64,000 nucleotides of DNA from Chrysomallon squamiferum (Eukaryota; Mollusca; Gastropoda; Neomphalida; Peltospiridae), in contig CM022666.1 in assembly GCA_012295275.1 (NCBI GenBank), forward strand, positions 9,949,002-10,013,001, written 5' to 3'. The notes under the pieces were generated by a model. The model searched no databases. It was not told the origin of the DNA and saw only the letters and a program-made list of their open reading frames with translations. Each line of letters opens with the position of its first letter. The stretch's first letter is position 1. Of this stretch, positions 28,064 through 42,636 are shown piece by piece. The translations under genes and the position numbers were made by a program.

Positions 28064-30567
28064 AATACATACTGAAATAAAATTATATTGCATGTACTGA
28101 AATAAAAATATGCTTCATGTGTTTTCAAATATACTGCAACATAAATGTTCAAACTTTACATACTTAAATACTTCATACACATTCAGATATAAAAGTTTGC
28201 TATTCTGAATTCAATTATATATTGTTTTTATTATGCACACATTCAAATGCAAACTTTTACCACACAAATGTATTAATAACATCACACCATGTAACTAGCA
28301 TTTAAAAGCACTAGACACAAACTGGTTTCAAACCTGCAGATTACACAACTGATAGCCCACAAATTTCACCTATAAAAACAAACATGTCTGCTTTAAAAGA
28401 TGAAGATATCTATTGCTTAAATATAGGTATCATGTTTTGTTATTTTTCAATGTAGATGTCAATGTTTTGTTAATTTGTCAGTGCAGATATCAATGTTCCT
28501 TGTTGATTGTTCAGTGAAGATATCAGTATGTTTTAGTTTAAATGTTTAGAATGGTTTAATGACACAAGAATGTCAGGAATACAACAAATGGAAAAACCAG
28601 TTTGTTACTCACTCGCTTTACCTATTCAAATACAAATCACTTGCTTTTGATATTTTCTTTGTGTATACATAATTCAACAAAATATTTTTATAGCTAAAAA
28701 CATTCTAATAAAATTTTAACATATACAATATATTCTCAAAAATCTTTTGATAAAATATTCCAGATTACCATGAGTAATACAAAATCTAGCAGATAACAAT
28801 TAAAATTATCTTTTTATACATCAACAGTAATAACTGTATTTTGTTTATATTCCAAAAGTATATATGCAACAATTAACTACATTTTAAACTGTAACAGTAA
28901 AAACACTCAATTATGACTTAATTAGCTATATTTTATATTGCAGTTATGCTGTTACTTACAGTCTCTTTAAACTTTAAATGTAAGTTATCCTGTATTTCTA
29001 TATATATATATATATATGAAGTTACATATAATCTTTATGTAAGTTATACAGTGTTTTATATTGTTATACATAATTAATTTGTAAGTTAAACAATGTTTTA
29101 TATACATGTTGTAGAGTGTCTTCATATTTAAGTTATACTATATTTGATATGTAAGTTGTACAATGTTTTCTATATAAGTTATATAATATTTTATATACAA
29201 GTTATACAATAATTTATATGCGTTTTATATATGTAACAATTAAATAGCATCTTCATACTGCAGCATGAAAAAGGAACTACCAAACATTATTCATTTTGGT
29301 TTTGCACTGAAATTTGATTTACATTAGTAGTTATGTCTTAGCTACATTTTTAAGTGATTAAATTAAAATTTGGTTTATAAAAAAAGAACAAGTTTTGATC
29401 ACAATGACCACTTTAAAATGAGACAATTAAAACTGTAAACAAATATAACAATAAATAAAAAATTGATGAAAAACAGTTTGAACACAAAAAACAAAAACAG
29501 TTATGATGGAAATTCTTCTCAACAGAAATGAGTAAAACACAATCATTTCTGTAAAATATTTGTTAAAATAGTTTCTAGGCCAGATTTTCTATTAACCTAT
29601 AACTACATTTTTATTACCATTTAAAATTCATTTAAATATCATGTCAGGATGTTGATGTACAACAAAAATATGAACAGAAAAACATTTTATTATGCCAGTG
29701 AGTAAATGAAATGAAAATAGCACTTATGCTAAAATAACATGTAAAAAGCAAACACTGTAAATGAAATAGCACAAACACTGATTTTATCTGAAATGGTAAA
29801 TGACACATAGCTGGCAGACCTAGTGACAATGTAAACAAACAGATCACTTGAAGCATATGTTATGTAAACAGATCATTTACAATGTATGTTAGGTAAACAG
29901 ATCACATACAAACAATATATGCTATGTAAACAGATCACATACAAACAATGTATGCTATGTAAACAGCTCACGTATAGTGTATGTTATGTAAATTATCACT
30001 TACAAACACCAGTTCTGTACAATTGTTTACATCATTTCCACTAGTCAAATTATCTGTCCAAACCAGCTTCAAGACAAACACAGCAAACTGCAATATCTAA
30101 ATAAACAAAATGTAATTATTTTATAATGAAAATACCAATTACAATACACTACTTTCATATATATAATATTTACTCTGATTTCTCTGTCCTGTTATGTTAT
30201 TTGACAAAGAGGTGCAATACGGTAGTTAGTTGAGGAAGAGTCTTGTTGGGGATGTATGCATGGATAGGTACAGAGGAAAGATAATGTGTGGTCAGTGTTA
30301 GATTTCACACTACCTGGCTACTGACATTAGTTCTATGATGTTCTGTGTTTTGATGTAAAACAAATGATCAAATCTGGATGAACAATAAGTTACAAATACA
30401 AACATGTAAATAAATGGTGATGAAAATGTTCAGCTCATCAGTTAGCTGAATGATGGGAATTTCGTTTTGATTTGGGATTACTTAAGCAAGAACAATAGCT
30501 ATACTAACATCCTACAAGAAATATGAACAATATAGTTACTCAGTAAAATTTTACTTACAAGTGTCAA
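25502..30567. other. Intergenic region between TAF6 and the SLC16 gene (tail to tail)
   Basis: Five kilobases of AT-rich DNA without a recognisable exon. It should hold both 3' UTRs. Visible simple sequence: poly(A) at 26227-26250, poly(T) at 26650-26669, (AT)n at 27410-27435 and (CA)n at 28027-28060. There is a ~30-bp repeat with GCTGGATTTTGATC at 27175-27320, a TTATACAATGTTTTATAT-type repeat at 28980-29230, and a ~34-bp repeat (TGTAAACAGATCACATACAA) with about five copies at 29820-29990. Confidence 0.6.
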
Positions 30568-33500
30568 TCAGCACACAACAATTTCATGAGTGTTGTCTAA
30601 ATCACGTTTATTCAAACGCTGCTGTCTCTGCTGCTCCCAGCGTTTAACAACTGGCCAACAGCCCAACAGCATCGCACTGAACAGACATGCTGAACCACAG
30701 AGAAACATAACAACTTGATAGGATCCTGTCAGATCATATAGCCAACCTGAAAAACACAAACATAACAACTTCATAGAGCATAAACTATTTCCAGTTTACT
30801 GCTGGAATATCAGTCTGTACAGAAAACTCAACTGAATTATAACAGTAAATTAGAACTACAACATGCACACAGGTTTGATATGATATAAATAATAAAAAGA
30901 TATTGCTAAAGATATTGTTAAAAAGAAAGAAGTAATAAAATGTAAAATTTAAATAATAATTATTAAAACAAAGTTTAAGTAATAATAAAATATAAACAGT
31001 TTAAGTAAGAGTTTTTTAAAATTTATAAAGTTAAGAAATAATAAAACAATTTAAATAACAATTATTAAAACATAACAAGTTTAATCAATGAATAATAAAA
31101 CATAAACAACTTAAGTAAGAATTATTAAAACATAAAAAGTTTAATTAAGAAAAATGTAAAAGAACGTTTTACCAAGGAAAGGTTGTCCTAGAGCGGCTCC
31201 TATGCCCTGCACCAATAAGAGAATGGCCAGCATCTTTGGCATCAGCTCCAGTCCAATCATGTCAATAAGAACAACAGCAGTCATACAGACATACCCACCT
31301 CCAAACAACCCGTAAAACACAGAATGGATCATCATCCACCAGAAGTTGTCAGCAAAGGCAAAAATGAGTGTATTGAACCCAACACACATGAGACAGAATG
31401 TTTCCAGTTTGTAGCGCTCAACAAAGTTCAGGTCACCAAAAAAACCAAGAAAAATTCTTCCACAGAGATCTCCAATTCCACAAGCAGACACCAACCATGT
31501 CATTTCATACTTCATGATGCCCACACTGATAGCATAGGATGGCAGAAACAGAACAAAGTTAAAATAGCCAAAGAAAGAAAAGAATCCAAAGATTGTGTTA
31601 AAAATACAAATGTAGTTTCTTAGAATTGAGAAATCAAAGAGTCGGTTAATAAAAGATTTTGGCTTTCTGATGGGTTGTGCAGGTGGATTAATGGGTTCTT
31701 CTGGTGTCAGACACATACTTCCTGTACTTGTCATGTGAGCAGCAAACTTGTCTACATGGTTGATCTCAGCATCACCAGACATAAGGGCAGCATCACTGTG
31801 GTGCTCATTCAACAACAGCTCGGAATTCTTTGCCCGTCTCTCCTGTCTTTTAGTGTAGTACGTCAGTGGACGGAAGAACGAAGCAAACAAAGTGATGTGA
31901 AAGTAGAACCCGCCTATCAGCAGCACAGCCCCACTCAGCCCAAAGTTGTCCAGCAAGAGCTGAATGATTGGTGGCATGGCAAACTGACCAATGCTGGAAC
32001 CGGCCAGAGCCAAACCATTTGCCAAAGTCCTTCTCTTTACAAAGTATGTGCCAAGCATAACAAGTCCATTGCCATAGATTGATGAGTTACCAATACCTGT
32101 AACAAAACACAAATTAAAAATATTACAACACAAATAAAATACAATGTAAATATAATAGCACAAAATGAAAACAATTACAACACTAAATAAACAAACTCTA
32201 TAAGAAAAAAATATTGAGATAAACACATTATATCACATGTAAATATACTGAAAAACATACATAAAACACCAACAATTTATGAATACAGAAAAAGATAAAA
32301 CAAGTAAATATATATTTCTTGAAAGATACACATACAGATATTTGTATTTTATGTCACAGAAGCACATATAGACCCTTGAATAAAAAATATTTGTATAAAA
32401 AACATTAAACTGCTGACAAACATACACACCAAAGCCGATGCCAAAGAGAACAATGACAAAGTCCATGCTGACAAGGAAGCTGCTGAGTGAAATTCCCAAA
32501 CAGCCAATGAAACCACCAGTCATCACAACTCGACGCACACCAAACCGCTCACCCAGCAAGAGACACACTGGACCTACAAATAACAAAAAAACTGCTCATA
32601 AGGAAGTATAATGCATCTACTATGACAATCACTTGTAGCCAAGCAAAATTAATTTGTAGAAGCAGATTAGCTGGAGAATATGTTAGTATACAAATCAGTC
32701 TGTCACCCATCAAAAGTCAACATCACTATTTTAAATAACTTACATGATATCAATAAAAAAAATTACTTTTGACATAAAGCTCTTATAAATCAATTTAAAA
32801 TTGACTAAAAATGTCCTTGCTGAACAGAATTCAGCTGATTTTGATGATGTTAACAAAGAAAAGTTTAAAATTTAATACAATTTAATATTTCATGTAGATC
32901 TGTAATACAACTGTTACCATGGCAATATAATCATTTACTACAGCAATACTAATTTAAACATTCTTATAACATTATAGTCAAATCATAATTAAGTTACCAT
33001 GGTATTATTAATTTACACTTCCACATATGGTCTATGATAATGAATTGTAACCATAGTAATATAATTTGGTATGATACATGACAATTCACTGATAGTGTTA
33101 CCATGGCACTAAAAGCTAGAAGTTACAGTATAATCCATTGTTAGTGTTACCATGGCACCACAAGTTAATAGTTTTATTTGTACTGATAATCTATTGTTAG
33201 TGTTACCATGGCACTACAAGTTAATAGTTTCAAGTGTAATTCATTGTTAGTGTTACCATGGCCCTAAAAGCTAGAAGTTACATGTTGAAGCCAGTGCTTA
33301 CCAACAAATGCATAAACAACGGCGGAGGCAGCCATTACCATGCTGGCCAGAGCTGTGGTCACTTCAAAGTACTGTTTGAATGCCTCCATGAAGATGCCCA
33401 TACTCTTAGAAAGTCCAACCATGAGAAAAACATTGCAAAATTGACCTGAAAACACCAAGATTTACATAACATACATTCTGTTCTGATTTACATCACAGCA

Positions 33501-33654
33501 CAAGTTCATTAGAGATTTGTAAAGTAATAACATGGTTTTTGAAATTTAACAACATGTAATACAAAAATATTGTAACAGTTTATCACTTACCAGCAACAAT
33601 GACCCAGGCCCATCCACGGTCAATGGGGATTTTGTTCTTATTGTTCTCACCCAT
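30568..33654 (-). CDS. SLC16 family monocarboxylate transporter-like
   Basis: Five coding exons on the minus strand: 33591-33654 (ATG), 33302-33445, 32430-32573, 31173-32096, 30568-30746 (stop). They total 1455 bp, 484 residues plus stop, in consistent phase. The start segment IPIDRGWAWVIVAG carries the SLC16 signature (D-R/G-G-W-x-W) leading into TM1. Exon 3 encodes GERFGVRRVVMTGGFIGCLG, exon 4 SSIYGNGLVMLGTYFVKRR and ANGLALAGSSIGQF. A long, charged, hydrophilic loop lies between TM6 and TM7, then TM7-TM11; the last exon gives GWLYDLTGSYQVVMFLCGSA and a basic C-tail. The family has 12 helices and moves lactate, pyruvate, ketone bodies or other small acids at the plasma membrane, usually with H+. 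The exact substrate and vertebrate orthologue cannot be told from sequence alone. Confidence 0.93.
31000..31160. repeat. ~40-bp repeat in the last SLC16 intron
   Basis: Degenerate copies of GTTTAAGTAAGAATTATTAA with AACATAAA follow each other up to within 20 bases of the exon 4 donor. Confidence 0.5.
32905..33290. repeat. ~60-bp minisatellite next to the SLC16 exon 2 donor
   Basis: Units contain GTTAGTGTTACCATGGCACT and AAAAGCTAGAAGTTACA or CAAGTTAATAGTTT. Clear copies start near 33092, 33140, 33195 and 33245, with older ones to the left. The last copy ends about 12 bases before the donor at 33301. Confidence 0.75.
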
Positions 33655-33699
33655 GTTGTTCTAGGTAGAAATGTTCTCTACAGTGTTCCTGTCAGGTAT
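33655..33699 (-). other. SLC16 5' UTR, start of second exon
   Basis: Upstream of the ATG the minus strand reads through a short leader to an acceptor TATACAG at 33700-33706, suggesting that a non-coding first exon lies further upstream. A candidate is the CpG-containing patch at 34816-34860. Confidence 0.45.
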
Positions 33700-34259
33700 C
33701 TGTATAATAAAACAGTATTTCACTCATAAACTTCTATATGTACACATAAAAAATAAAATAAAATAACATAAAATAAATTACCAATTAATGAATATATAAC
33801 AGAAATAAAATTTCTTGTTATTTTTCAGTGACATAATCATCTATTTATATTTGATTATTATTTATATTTCTCTCCGATGACAGGAAACTGAATGTTTAAC
33901 AGAATAAATAAAAAGATAATCTTACACGATTTTCAGACAGTCTATGTAATGATGTGAGTCCAGTCATTATGATTATATGAAAATCTCTCATATTACAAAC
34001 ATCAATTAATATCTGTAAATGAATTACACTGAATGATTCAGTGAATCACCTCAAACATGATTTTTTTATACCGTATTTGGTAGAACTTTTTTTTATAAGG
34101 CTATACAGACAACGTTATTCAAAAATATTGGGCAAAGTTTTCAAACGTCATATAATGAAGAACATTTAAATTCTTCGCTCATACTAACAATATTATTATT
34201 ATGAATATATAAATACAGGTAACGTTTATTTTCATGAAGATTCAGTGATTCAAAAGTTA

Positions 34260-35100
34260 TAATGCACTGTCATTGCCGTTCATTTGCGATGGAAGGGGCA
34301 TTTGATTATATTTTGTATTACTGATGATAATTGTATTTGTCCTGCATGCAATTAGACCTGCACTGGTCTTTTCGACAAAGAAAGCATGTGTAAAACACTG
34401 TAATGCCTCGCCGGATCGGGGTGAACGTACGCCCGATCATGTTTTATTACTTTGCGAAGTAAAACAGCATAATAATATTAAGATTATTAAAAGTCAGATG
34501 TCAGATTTCAGAATATTTAATATAAAAATCAATTCTAAAATTATATCAATCGATTCAGTCATTATGGCTATGAGTATTAGTGTGCCTGTCTCCTACCAAA
34601 CACCTCAACCATCCATATAATGATATATAATTACCGCACGGTCCCGGAAAAATAAACAGTTAAAAACTCAAGACCGAAAGGATCGCTTATAGTAATAAAT
34701 TCGTGTCACAACATCACAGCAAAGTGTGATTTTGTGAATCTTTTGTCGAAAACTACTGAAGTAAAGCCGTCAGTGCTAGCCATCCGTATCCACATGCACC
34801 TTACGATATTTACCATTTCTGATATTCCTTGTGATTTCCGCCATTTTCACCAAAGCATTCGATAAAAGATAAAATTAGTGCATACACGTAGAATTTTTTT
34901 CAGTGTGTATATGAGTGTGCGGACGGCGGCCTTCGTCACTAACTTACATAAATGGTTGATAACGGGACCAGATTAGACAGGGCTGGTACCACATTGTAAG
35001 GGGAATCTAAACAAAAGCATACCCCCCCCCAAAAAAAAACCCCACATCCACCAAAACCGACTAACAACCAAACAAAAAAACACCCCATCAAATAAAACCA
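34260..35100. promoter_or_regulatory. CpG-containing patch upstream of the SLC16 gene, probable promoter region
   Basis: This stretch is less AT-rich than its surroundings and holds many CpGs (for example 34407-34440 and 34910-34935). On the minus strand, GGTGAAAATGGCGGAAATCA at about 34840-34860 is followed by AAATG|GTAAATATC, a possible short first exon with its donor. Spliced to 33699 it would give a uORF starting MAEITRNIRN that ends at once (TGA). A C-run plus A-run lies at 35020-35045. Inference only. Confidence 0.35.
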
Positions 35101-35785
35101 CTGACCAAACTGGCATAATAAGTATTGAATTATAACTTATTTATTTCCACAGTAAAATAATTTATTATTATGATTATTATTATTTTCTTTATTATACAGA
35201 TAGATATGAGGAATATTGACTTTACTAACTGTAATACATCATGAAAACATCAATTTTAAATGTAAAGATAACAAAACAAAATGACTTTTTCTAGATTTAG
35301 AATAAGGAAACCCTTTGGTTACCATGGAAACAGACATTTGATACAGAAGTCCATGTCTGATGGTTATTTCAGTGAGATTGCTCAGTCTTTTTTGACCCAT
35401 GCACACAATCCTGATATCATGTTCACTAATTCTGGCTAACATTAACAACACCAACAGCAGCAGCACATATCTAAAAACTTATAACATATGACACATGTAT
35501 TTTTAGAAACTCTTCAATGGAAATAGCAAGAACAGTTTTATAAGTTGTCAATGGTAGACAAAACACAGTTTACAGTTTTAAAAGTTTTTACTAAATTAAA
35601 ATAAACAGTTTGGCTACATTTCAAAAATATTTTTGATGATCATAAAATTTTCACTTCTCAAGTCATTTTTAATTAGTAAAATGTACATATTTATCTGTTT
35701 ATTCAACTACAAAAATCAAAATCAAGACAAATAATACAGATAATAATTAACAAAGTTCATGTTTGACACTCACACACACACTCTT

Positions 35786-35823
<38 letters not shown>

Positions 35824-36211
35824 ATACACACTCATACTTCATACACACACACACACACACAAAATGTGTTTATATCTATGCAAAACTCACAAAATCTTCT
35901 CTGACCATTTTGTTTTAAATTTTTCAAGTAGTTTAAGAACATTGGTTTTTTTTACATTTTCATCAACAGTAGGTTAGAAATGAGATCACTTTTCACACCT
36001 TATTAAAACATCATAAGGTGTACAGGCACTGCAAGTTTGATATTTCTCCTGCATCCTGAAGTAACTTTGCACCACTGATTATATATATATATATATATAT
36101 ATTTGGATTCAGGATGTTCACTGGTCTGCCACTTTATGATGTTATTTTAAACACTGTGATACTGATGTGGAGTCTGTAAAACATTGGAATAAATTCTGTG
36201 ACATTTCTAGG
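35101..36211. other. Intergenic, 3' of N6AMT1
   Basis: AT-rich with (CA)n at 35768-35862 and (AT)n at 36081-36101. No exon recognised. It probably contains the 3' UTR of the methyltransferase gene. Confidence 0.5.
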
Positions 36212-38855
36212 TCATCTGACGTTTTGGGTAAATTTGAGAACTGACAAAAATTCTAGACCTGACTGTCTGCTGTTAATTACCTCCATTTTTAAACCTTGTT
36301 TTGTCAATATAGCTTCAATGTCATCTGTGAAAAACACATCAGTATATATTATTATATACAAAGTTTATTACATAGAATGTATTATTAGATATTATTATAC
36401 ACAATGTATTATATATTGTTACATACAATGTATTATATATTATTATACACAATATTTTATTAAATGTTGTTGTACACTGTATATGATTATTAAATATTAT
36501 TATACACAATGTATTATTACATATTATACACAATTTATTATCAGACATTATATATAAAGTATCATTTGATAATATACCAACATCTATTACTAATAATAAT
36601 CATATTCTTTTCTTCTTGTTTTTTGTGTTGTTTTTAATCTAAACAAAGACTGGGCAAATCTATGTCAGTGTTTTTATTATTTATAATTTTACAGTGTTTT
36701 ATTTTTATTTTTTTCTCTTATTTTTTTCATCAGTGATGATTTAGTTTTAAAAATCAATTTTCTAACTTTACCTTGATCATTTTCTTTAATAATGACCAAG
36801 TAGAAAACTCCAGTGGGAGATAATAATTTTGATACCACTGGAAAGAGCCGATCCATGACTTGTCTCCCCCTCACTCCTCCAGCCCAGGATGCCGTAATAT
36901 CTTGATTTCCTACCTTGAAAAAACAGACAATGAATAAGTAAATTAAAATTAATAATAATAAAATAAGTAAAAAAAAAAAAAAAAAAAAAAAAAATATACG
37001 TGTTAGTGTTTGTGTGTGTGTGCATAATAAATGCATAAAAATAAATAAATAAAATCAGAAAAAAGTACTTAAAACAGCACCCATTAACTTAAAATATTCT
37101 AAATATCTGAAATTAAGAAAAGGTCATTCATTAAAAAAATATAACAATAAAAATAAATATTGATAATAATAACTATTTAGCAATAACAACAAATTATGAA
37201 AAAGGAGGAACTAAAAATTAATAAATTTTCCAGTTGTGGCATATATATTTATCTTAAAATTAGCAAATATTTTATTTAATAATAGACTTAAAAATCTAAA
37301 AGGTAAATTTTCAAATTCAGAAATTCAAACTGAAATTAGAAAATATATGTCTAGAAAGCGTTAACATTCTACCCTGGGACCATATCTTTATTTTTACTAA
37401 AAAAAAATGGTAAAGGAAAATAACCTCATCATTTGGTGTAACAACATAAGGTGGGTTGAAAATGAGGACATCTACACAATGCTTCAGTCTTGTCTCCAGG
37501 CAACTAACCTGCAGAAGAAAGTAACAAAAATAACACTCTATTTGTACATCTTTCAAATGGTATTTTCTTTTCAGACTGAATTTTTTTATTCTGACAGATA
37601 AATATTTCTGCACAAAAGTGAAAAAGAAAAAAAGAAAAGAAAATTGTTAATTTTATTTAAAAATAAAACTAGAGATAATTTAAAATGCTTGATGCCTCAC
37701 AAAAATTTATTACACTGAACAATATAACTTCATTTTCTGAACCAAGACTACAGATTATTTTAATCTAAATCGTTGGAAAACCTCCCGTTATAAAAAAATA
37801 TAAACAGTAATGAATTTTATACTGTATATGAGAAAAAACAGAGTTACAAACTCTGTAAGAAAAAATAAAATTTGATACTAACTAGATCTGTTAAGATCGG
37901 CTGAATACAAACACCATTTCTTCTTGCAGTTTCCATAGCAACATCAGTAGCACATTTATTAATATCAGTACCTCTGTAAAATAAATACTAAAGTATATTT
38001 TTGTGGTGTTAAGCATTCATTTATGTTACATTAATTGAATTAAATTTATTAATTTTACTATATTATACATATTATTTTTACACATTAAATCATTAATTCA
38101 ATAATTTTAACTATTCAGGTTTCATTTCATTGATTAATGTTCATATTTGCATGTTTGTCAATGTGTGTAACCACAGACAAATGTATATATTTGTGTGTTT
38201 ATGTTAATATACGATAAACTGTAAACGTTTATTTAAACTTGCAGTTATTTAGGAATATGTTTTAAATATACTAACAAATAAAATGAAGACGGTCCCAAAA
38301 TTCGAGCCAGAAATGAGATACAAACAGCTGATCCACATCCTACTTCTAAACAAATAGTTGGCCTGAAAACATAAAATTAAATAAACTAAATAAATAAATA
38401 AATAAAGTAAATAAAAAAAAAAGAATTATTAATAAAAATACTTATATTTTTCTCGAGTTCAGATGACAAATAAAAGCTAAAATTACAATTAAACTTTTAT
38501 TTAACATTTCATCAAGAGGAATATATATTCCTTCTTAAGGTGTCAACTAACAGGTTATTTCTAAACTTTAATTTTTAATACAACACCTCATTTCTGTTTT
38601 AAAATTAATTAAATTAACAACTTAGTTAACAGAATATTAATATACTTAATAATAGCCAAATACAAAATGTACCACTTATAATTAATTTAATAATTTCTGG
38701 TTGACATAACGAACATACTTCAGTTGTTTAAGAAATTTGTACTGCTGTTGTAGAGCATCAAGAACAAGAAAAGAATCTTCTGCAGGTTCGTATACATGTT
38801 CATAGTCGTTCTGTGTCAGGTGAGAAAGTACAGGAGTGGAAAAATCGACATCCAT
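36212..38855 (-). CDS. N6AMT1: HEMK2-type protein methyltransferase N6AMT1
   Basis: Six exons on the minus strand: 38719-38855 (ATG), 38276-38362, 37883-37973, 37425-37508, 36772-36913, 36212-36324 (TGA). They total 654 bp, 217 residues plus stop, all phases consistent; human N6AMT1 has 214. Features: [17 protein letters not shown] near the N-terminus, SAM-binding motif I LEVGCGS (about 51-57), acidic loop TDIN, and the catalytic NPPYV motif (N123-P-P-Y126), which in this family binds the target glutamine or lysine. Then come the [15 protein letters not shown] block and C-terminal [10 protein letters not shown]. The enzyme, with TRMT112, methylates the GGQ glutamine of release factor eRF1 and in vertebrates also histone H4 K12. 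The alternative donor GTATAT in exon 2 would break the frame; GTTAGT keeps it. Confidence 0.95.
36340..36560. repeat. ~27-bp minisatellite in the last N6AMT1 intron
   Basis: Seven or so degenerate copies of TATTATTATACACAATGTAT lie directly beside the terminal exon acceptor. They keep open frames on both strands by composition only. Confidence 0.7.
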
Positions 38856-40451
38856 TGTTAACGATCTAGTGTAAGTAAAATAAAAATAATTTTTATTGTA
38901 ATTTTTATTAAGTGTGCTTTGCCCTCTGTTATCAGTATTTTAAAATTATAGCATGAAAATGATACTCTGCCGTCAATACAATTACAAGAGACATCAGACA
39001 GAGGTTAAAAGTGACTTTCATTTCATATTTTTATTATTTATAAATACATTCATCGATGTAATTAAGATTAACGGTCTGTCTCTATTAAATTGAATACTTA
39101 AAAAAAATAATTAATGTGCTCATAATTTCTCAAGAAAAATGTTAAAACACACTATGATTCTAAAACACTGTAATGACCGTTTCTGCTGTTAATTCCAATT
39201 AACAGTTTTATTTATAACCTCTCTCAGAGTTATCGTCTCTTGTTCCGTTATACATTTCTCCATTGCTTTTGAGAGATCCACAGCTGGAAGTCACAGAGCT
39301 CTCTTTTCAACAGTGAACTACATTTTCGAAACTATTATATAAACCACTTATAACGGTAAAAGCATGGACTTGAAAATTAATAATAACAATAACAACAACA
39401 ACAATATAACAGTTCTTTTAGCCAATAAATTAGGAAATGAACCGCATAATTTTTTATTTACTAGATTTCATCTCTTATGATGTTTTTTTTTTTATGATCA
39501 AAGCGTATGGAGTATGATTAATTTACTATATCAACCCAAGTCCGTCTTACACTTATTTTAAATGTTCTATAGTTAAAAATAATAATAATAATAAAATATA
39601 TGTATATATTTTTAAAATGCCGGTTCATGCGCGAAAAGAATAAAATTCTGAATTTATAATAACATTGTCGATCGAAGTTTTATATTTTTATTTTATTTCA
39701 GATTATATATTATAAAGCACTTACTAATAATGTGAAGTAAGAAAATATTACATAAATTGCAAACTGATTATTCATTGACAGTTAAGTTGCAATGTGTGTT
39801 GGGTTTTGTTCCAAATTTAGATGATTAGAATGGCTAAAAAAGAGGTGGAGTAGTTGTTTGATACATTGCTATTTGATATGCTTTTAGCATCTGATACATT
39901 ATTATCATTTGTTACGTTTTTTTTGTGTGGTTTCGAATATTACTATTTAATTATAGAAAAATAAAATTGTATTTTTTTATTTATTATTAAAGAATATATG
40001 AAATGAATTTATACTATGCATAACTGCTTTGGAAACCGCAGGTAATGGTGAATCCAAAACATCTTTTCTTTTTTTTTTTTTTTATTTCTTTTTTTTTTTG
40101 TCTTTCTTGTTGTGGCTGGTCTGAACTCTGGATCAGAATGTTGAATTTTTCTCTGATCAGGAACAAAAAAAAAAAAAAAAAAAAAAGAAAATTATTATCA
40201 TCATCGGCAGTTATTTGAAAAATTTGTTTTAGTTCATCTTAACAGTTTTGGTCTGAATACACAAAGAATAGAATGAAATAATCACAGGAATTATCCTTTT
40301 TGTATTTTAATCATCATCATCATCATCATCATCGGTTATTTGACATTTTTGTTTTAGTTTATCTGTAACAGTTTTGGTCTGAATACACAGAACAGAATGG
40401 AATAATCATAGGAATTATCCTTTTGTATTTTCACGTCGTAACGTACGACAG
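38856..40451. other. Intergenic between N6AMT1 (5' end) and the SDR gene (3' end)
   Basis: No exon was recognised. A partly duplicated segment, CATCATCATCGG...TTATTTGA...TTTTGGTCTGAATACACA...GGAATTATCCTTTT, occurs at 40197-40305 and again at 40311-40431, next to the SDR stop codon. Poly(T) and poly(A) tracts lie at 40067-40100 and 40166-40187. Confidence 0.55.
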
Positions 40452-40635
40452 CTACTGTGCTGTGTTGCCGCCGTCGATGACGACAGCGGATCCCGTCATG
40501 TTGACCGCCGACTGAGAACACAAGAAAAGAACAAGATCGGCTATCTGCAAACAAACAAACAAGTATCACAAATTTAATAAATTTTATAAATACATTTGAT
40601 AAAAACACTATATAAAATTAATTTCTCAAACCTGC

Positions 40636-40672
<37 letters not shown>

Positions 40673-41315
40673 CCACAGTTACAACACATACACAAAACAA
40701 CAAACCAACATCTACGTAATACAAATTATATGAAAACTATGTAAAACAAATTTTTATCAGAACTGTGTTATACAAAACTACATATTTTCTCTAAACACAA
40801 TTTACATAACATATATTTTCTTAAAACACTGTATAACATAATTATAAATAATTACCAAAATCCACTGTATAAAAACTGACCAGTACTATTTGCTTTCTAA
40901 ACATTTTCTATAATGCAATATTTTTCTAAATAATACATATAACTTTATTTTAATTTTATTTTTAATTAATTTTTTATTATTATTATTATTAAATTAAATT
41001 AATTAATTAATTTATTTATTTATTTTGTTTGTAACTAAAATTTTCATACAACTAGATTTTACCTCTGATATTTGAATGGCTTTCTTGGTTGGATTAGGAT
41101 CTGTAAAACGTTTCTGTAAATTAATAATAATAATAATAATAATAATTACAAGAAATGTGTTTACAACACAAACATTTTACTATAACATTACGTAATCACA
41201 AAATTAAAATATATTTTACATACTGTCATTATTTGTATTAATATAATAAAAGAATTTAAAAAGGACCTTCTCTTAAAAAAAAGAAGAAAAGAATTAGATA
41301 AATAAACAAATAATA

Positions 41316-41346
<31 letters not shown>

Positions 41347-42550
41347 TAAAATAGAATAAAATAAAATAAACAATAACAAGAGGAAGAAGAAAAATCATAA
41401 TCATAATCATGAAACATGCCAAAATCAAATAAAAATATAAAAATAATGGGACGTCCAATTAGAAAAAGACAACTGTGAACGTAAACGATGCAAATATAAT
41501 AATAAATATTTTTCTGTTAACATGTACATTAGTAACCACTAATATTTTGCTGATATCTGTTTTTATCTACCATCGCCTCTTCGTAACTAATACCCAGACT
41601 TCTCGCTTTATCTTCTGCTTGTCTTATTGCCACTGTAATAAAACATCATTATAATGATCTATAACACTAAATATGTAATCATCTATAATATCAAATATGT
41701 AATCATCTGTAATATTAAATATGTTATCATCTATACTACTAAATATATAATCATCTATAATATTAAATATGTAATCATCTATAATACTAAACATGTAATC
41801 ATCTCAATACAACAATTAAGTATCTGTGTATTAGTAATAAATCAGACTAGACTACTAGATTACAAAGATTAGATAATTATAATGTAACTGGTGACAGTAT
41901 ACTTACTGGGTGCATCTACATACCCAGGGCAAATGGCATTCACTGTGACACCATACTGACCGCATTCTAGCGCCACACCCTGAAAGTGTAATATATCAAA
42001 TATGCTATATAATATTTAACATATATCCTATATATTACATAAAATGTATATCATATCCTGTATAACATAGCACTCAAACTATTGGCTCAGTTTTATTTGA
42101 TATAAACCCTCCAAAAAACTCAGAGGTATTATAAAATAAACAAAACATGTTCTGAATATTAAAAGAAATGATTATGATGATGATGATGAAGATTATAAAT
42201 ACATACATAAATAAATAATAATGATGACGATGATGATGATGATGATAATAATAATAATCGGTTAGACAGGAATATAAGACTGACCTTTGTTAATCCGACA
42301 AGAGCAGCTTTAGCCGCGGAATAAGGCGCTTTACCCACAGCGCTGATCATGGCCATCTGTGACGACATATTGACGATTCTACCCCAGCCTACAAACGTCA
42401 ACAGATTTTATAAATATATAGTTTTATAATCGTATTCTGAAGAGCAAATCTGTTGATCCCTGATCGCATGATCTGTGCAGAAACAGCTAGTCTGTTATAA
42501 AATGGCAATAAACAAGATAAGTATGTCCTTGTGTTATTTTTAACAATTTG

Positions 42551-42636
<86 letters not shown>

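Noticed and set aside
25502-30567. Several 60-70-residue ORFs in the TAF6-SLC16 gap
   Set aside because: AT-driven, no splice-site support or family resemblance.
31324-32082. Plus-strand ORFs of 99 and 135 residues
   Set aside because: They lie antisense to the large SLC16 exon 4, whose protein is clearly conserved.
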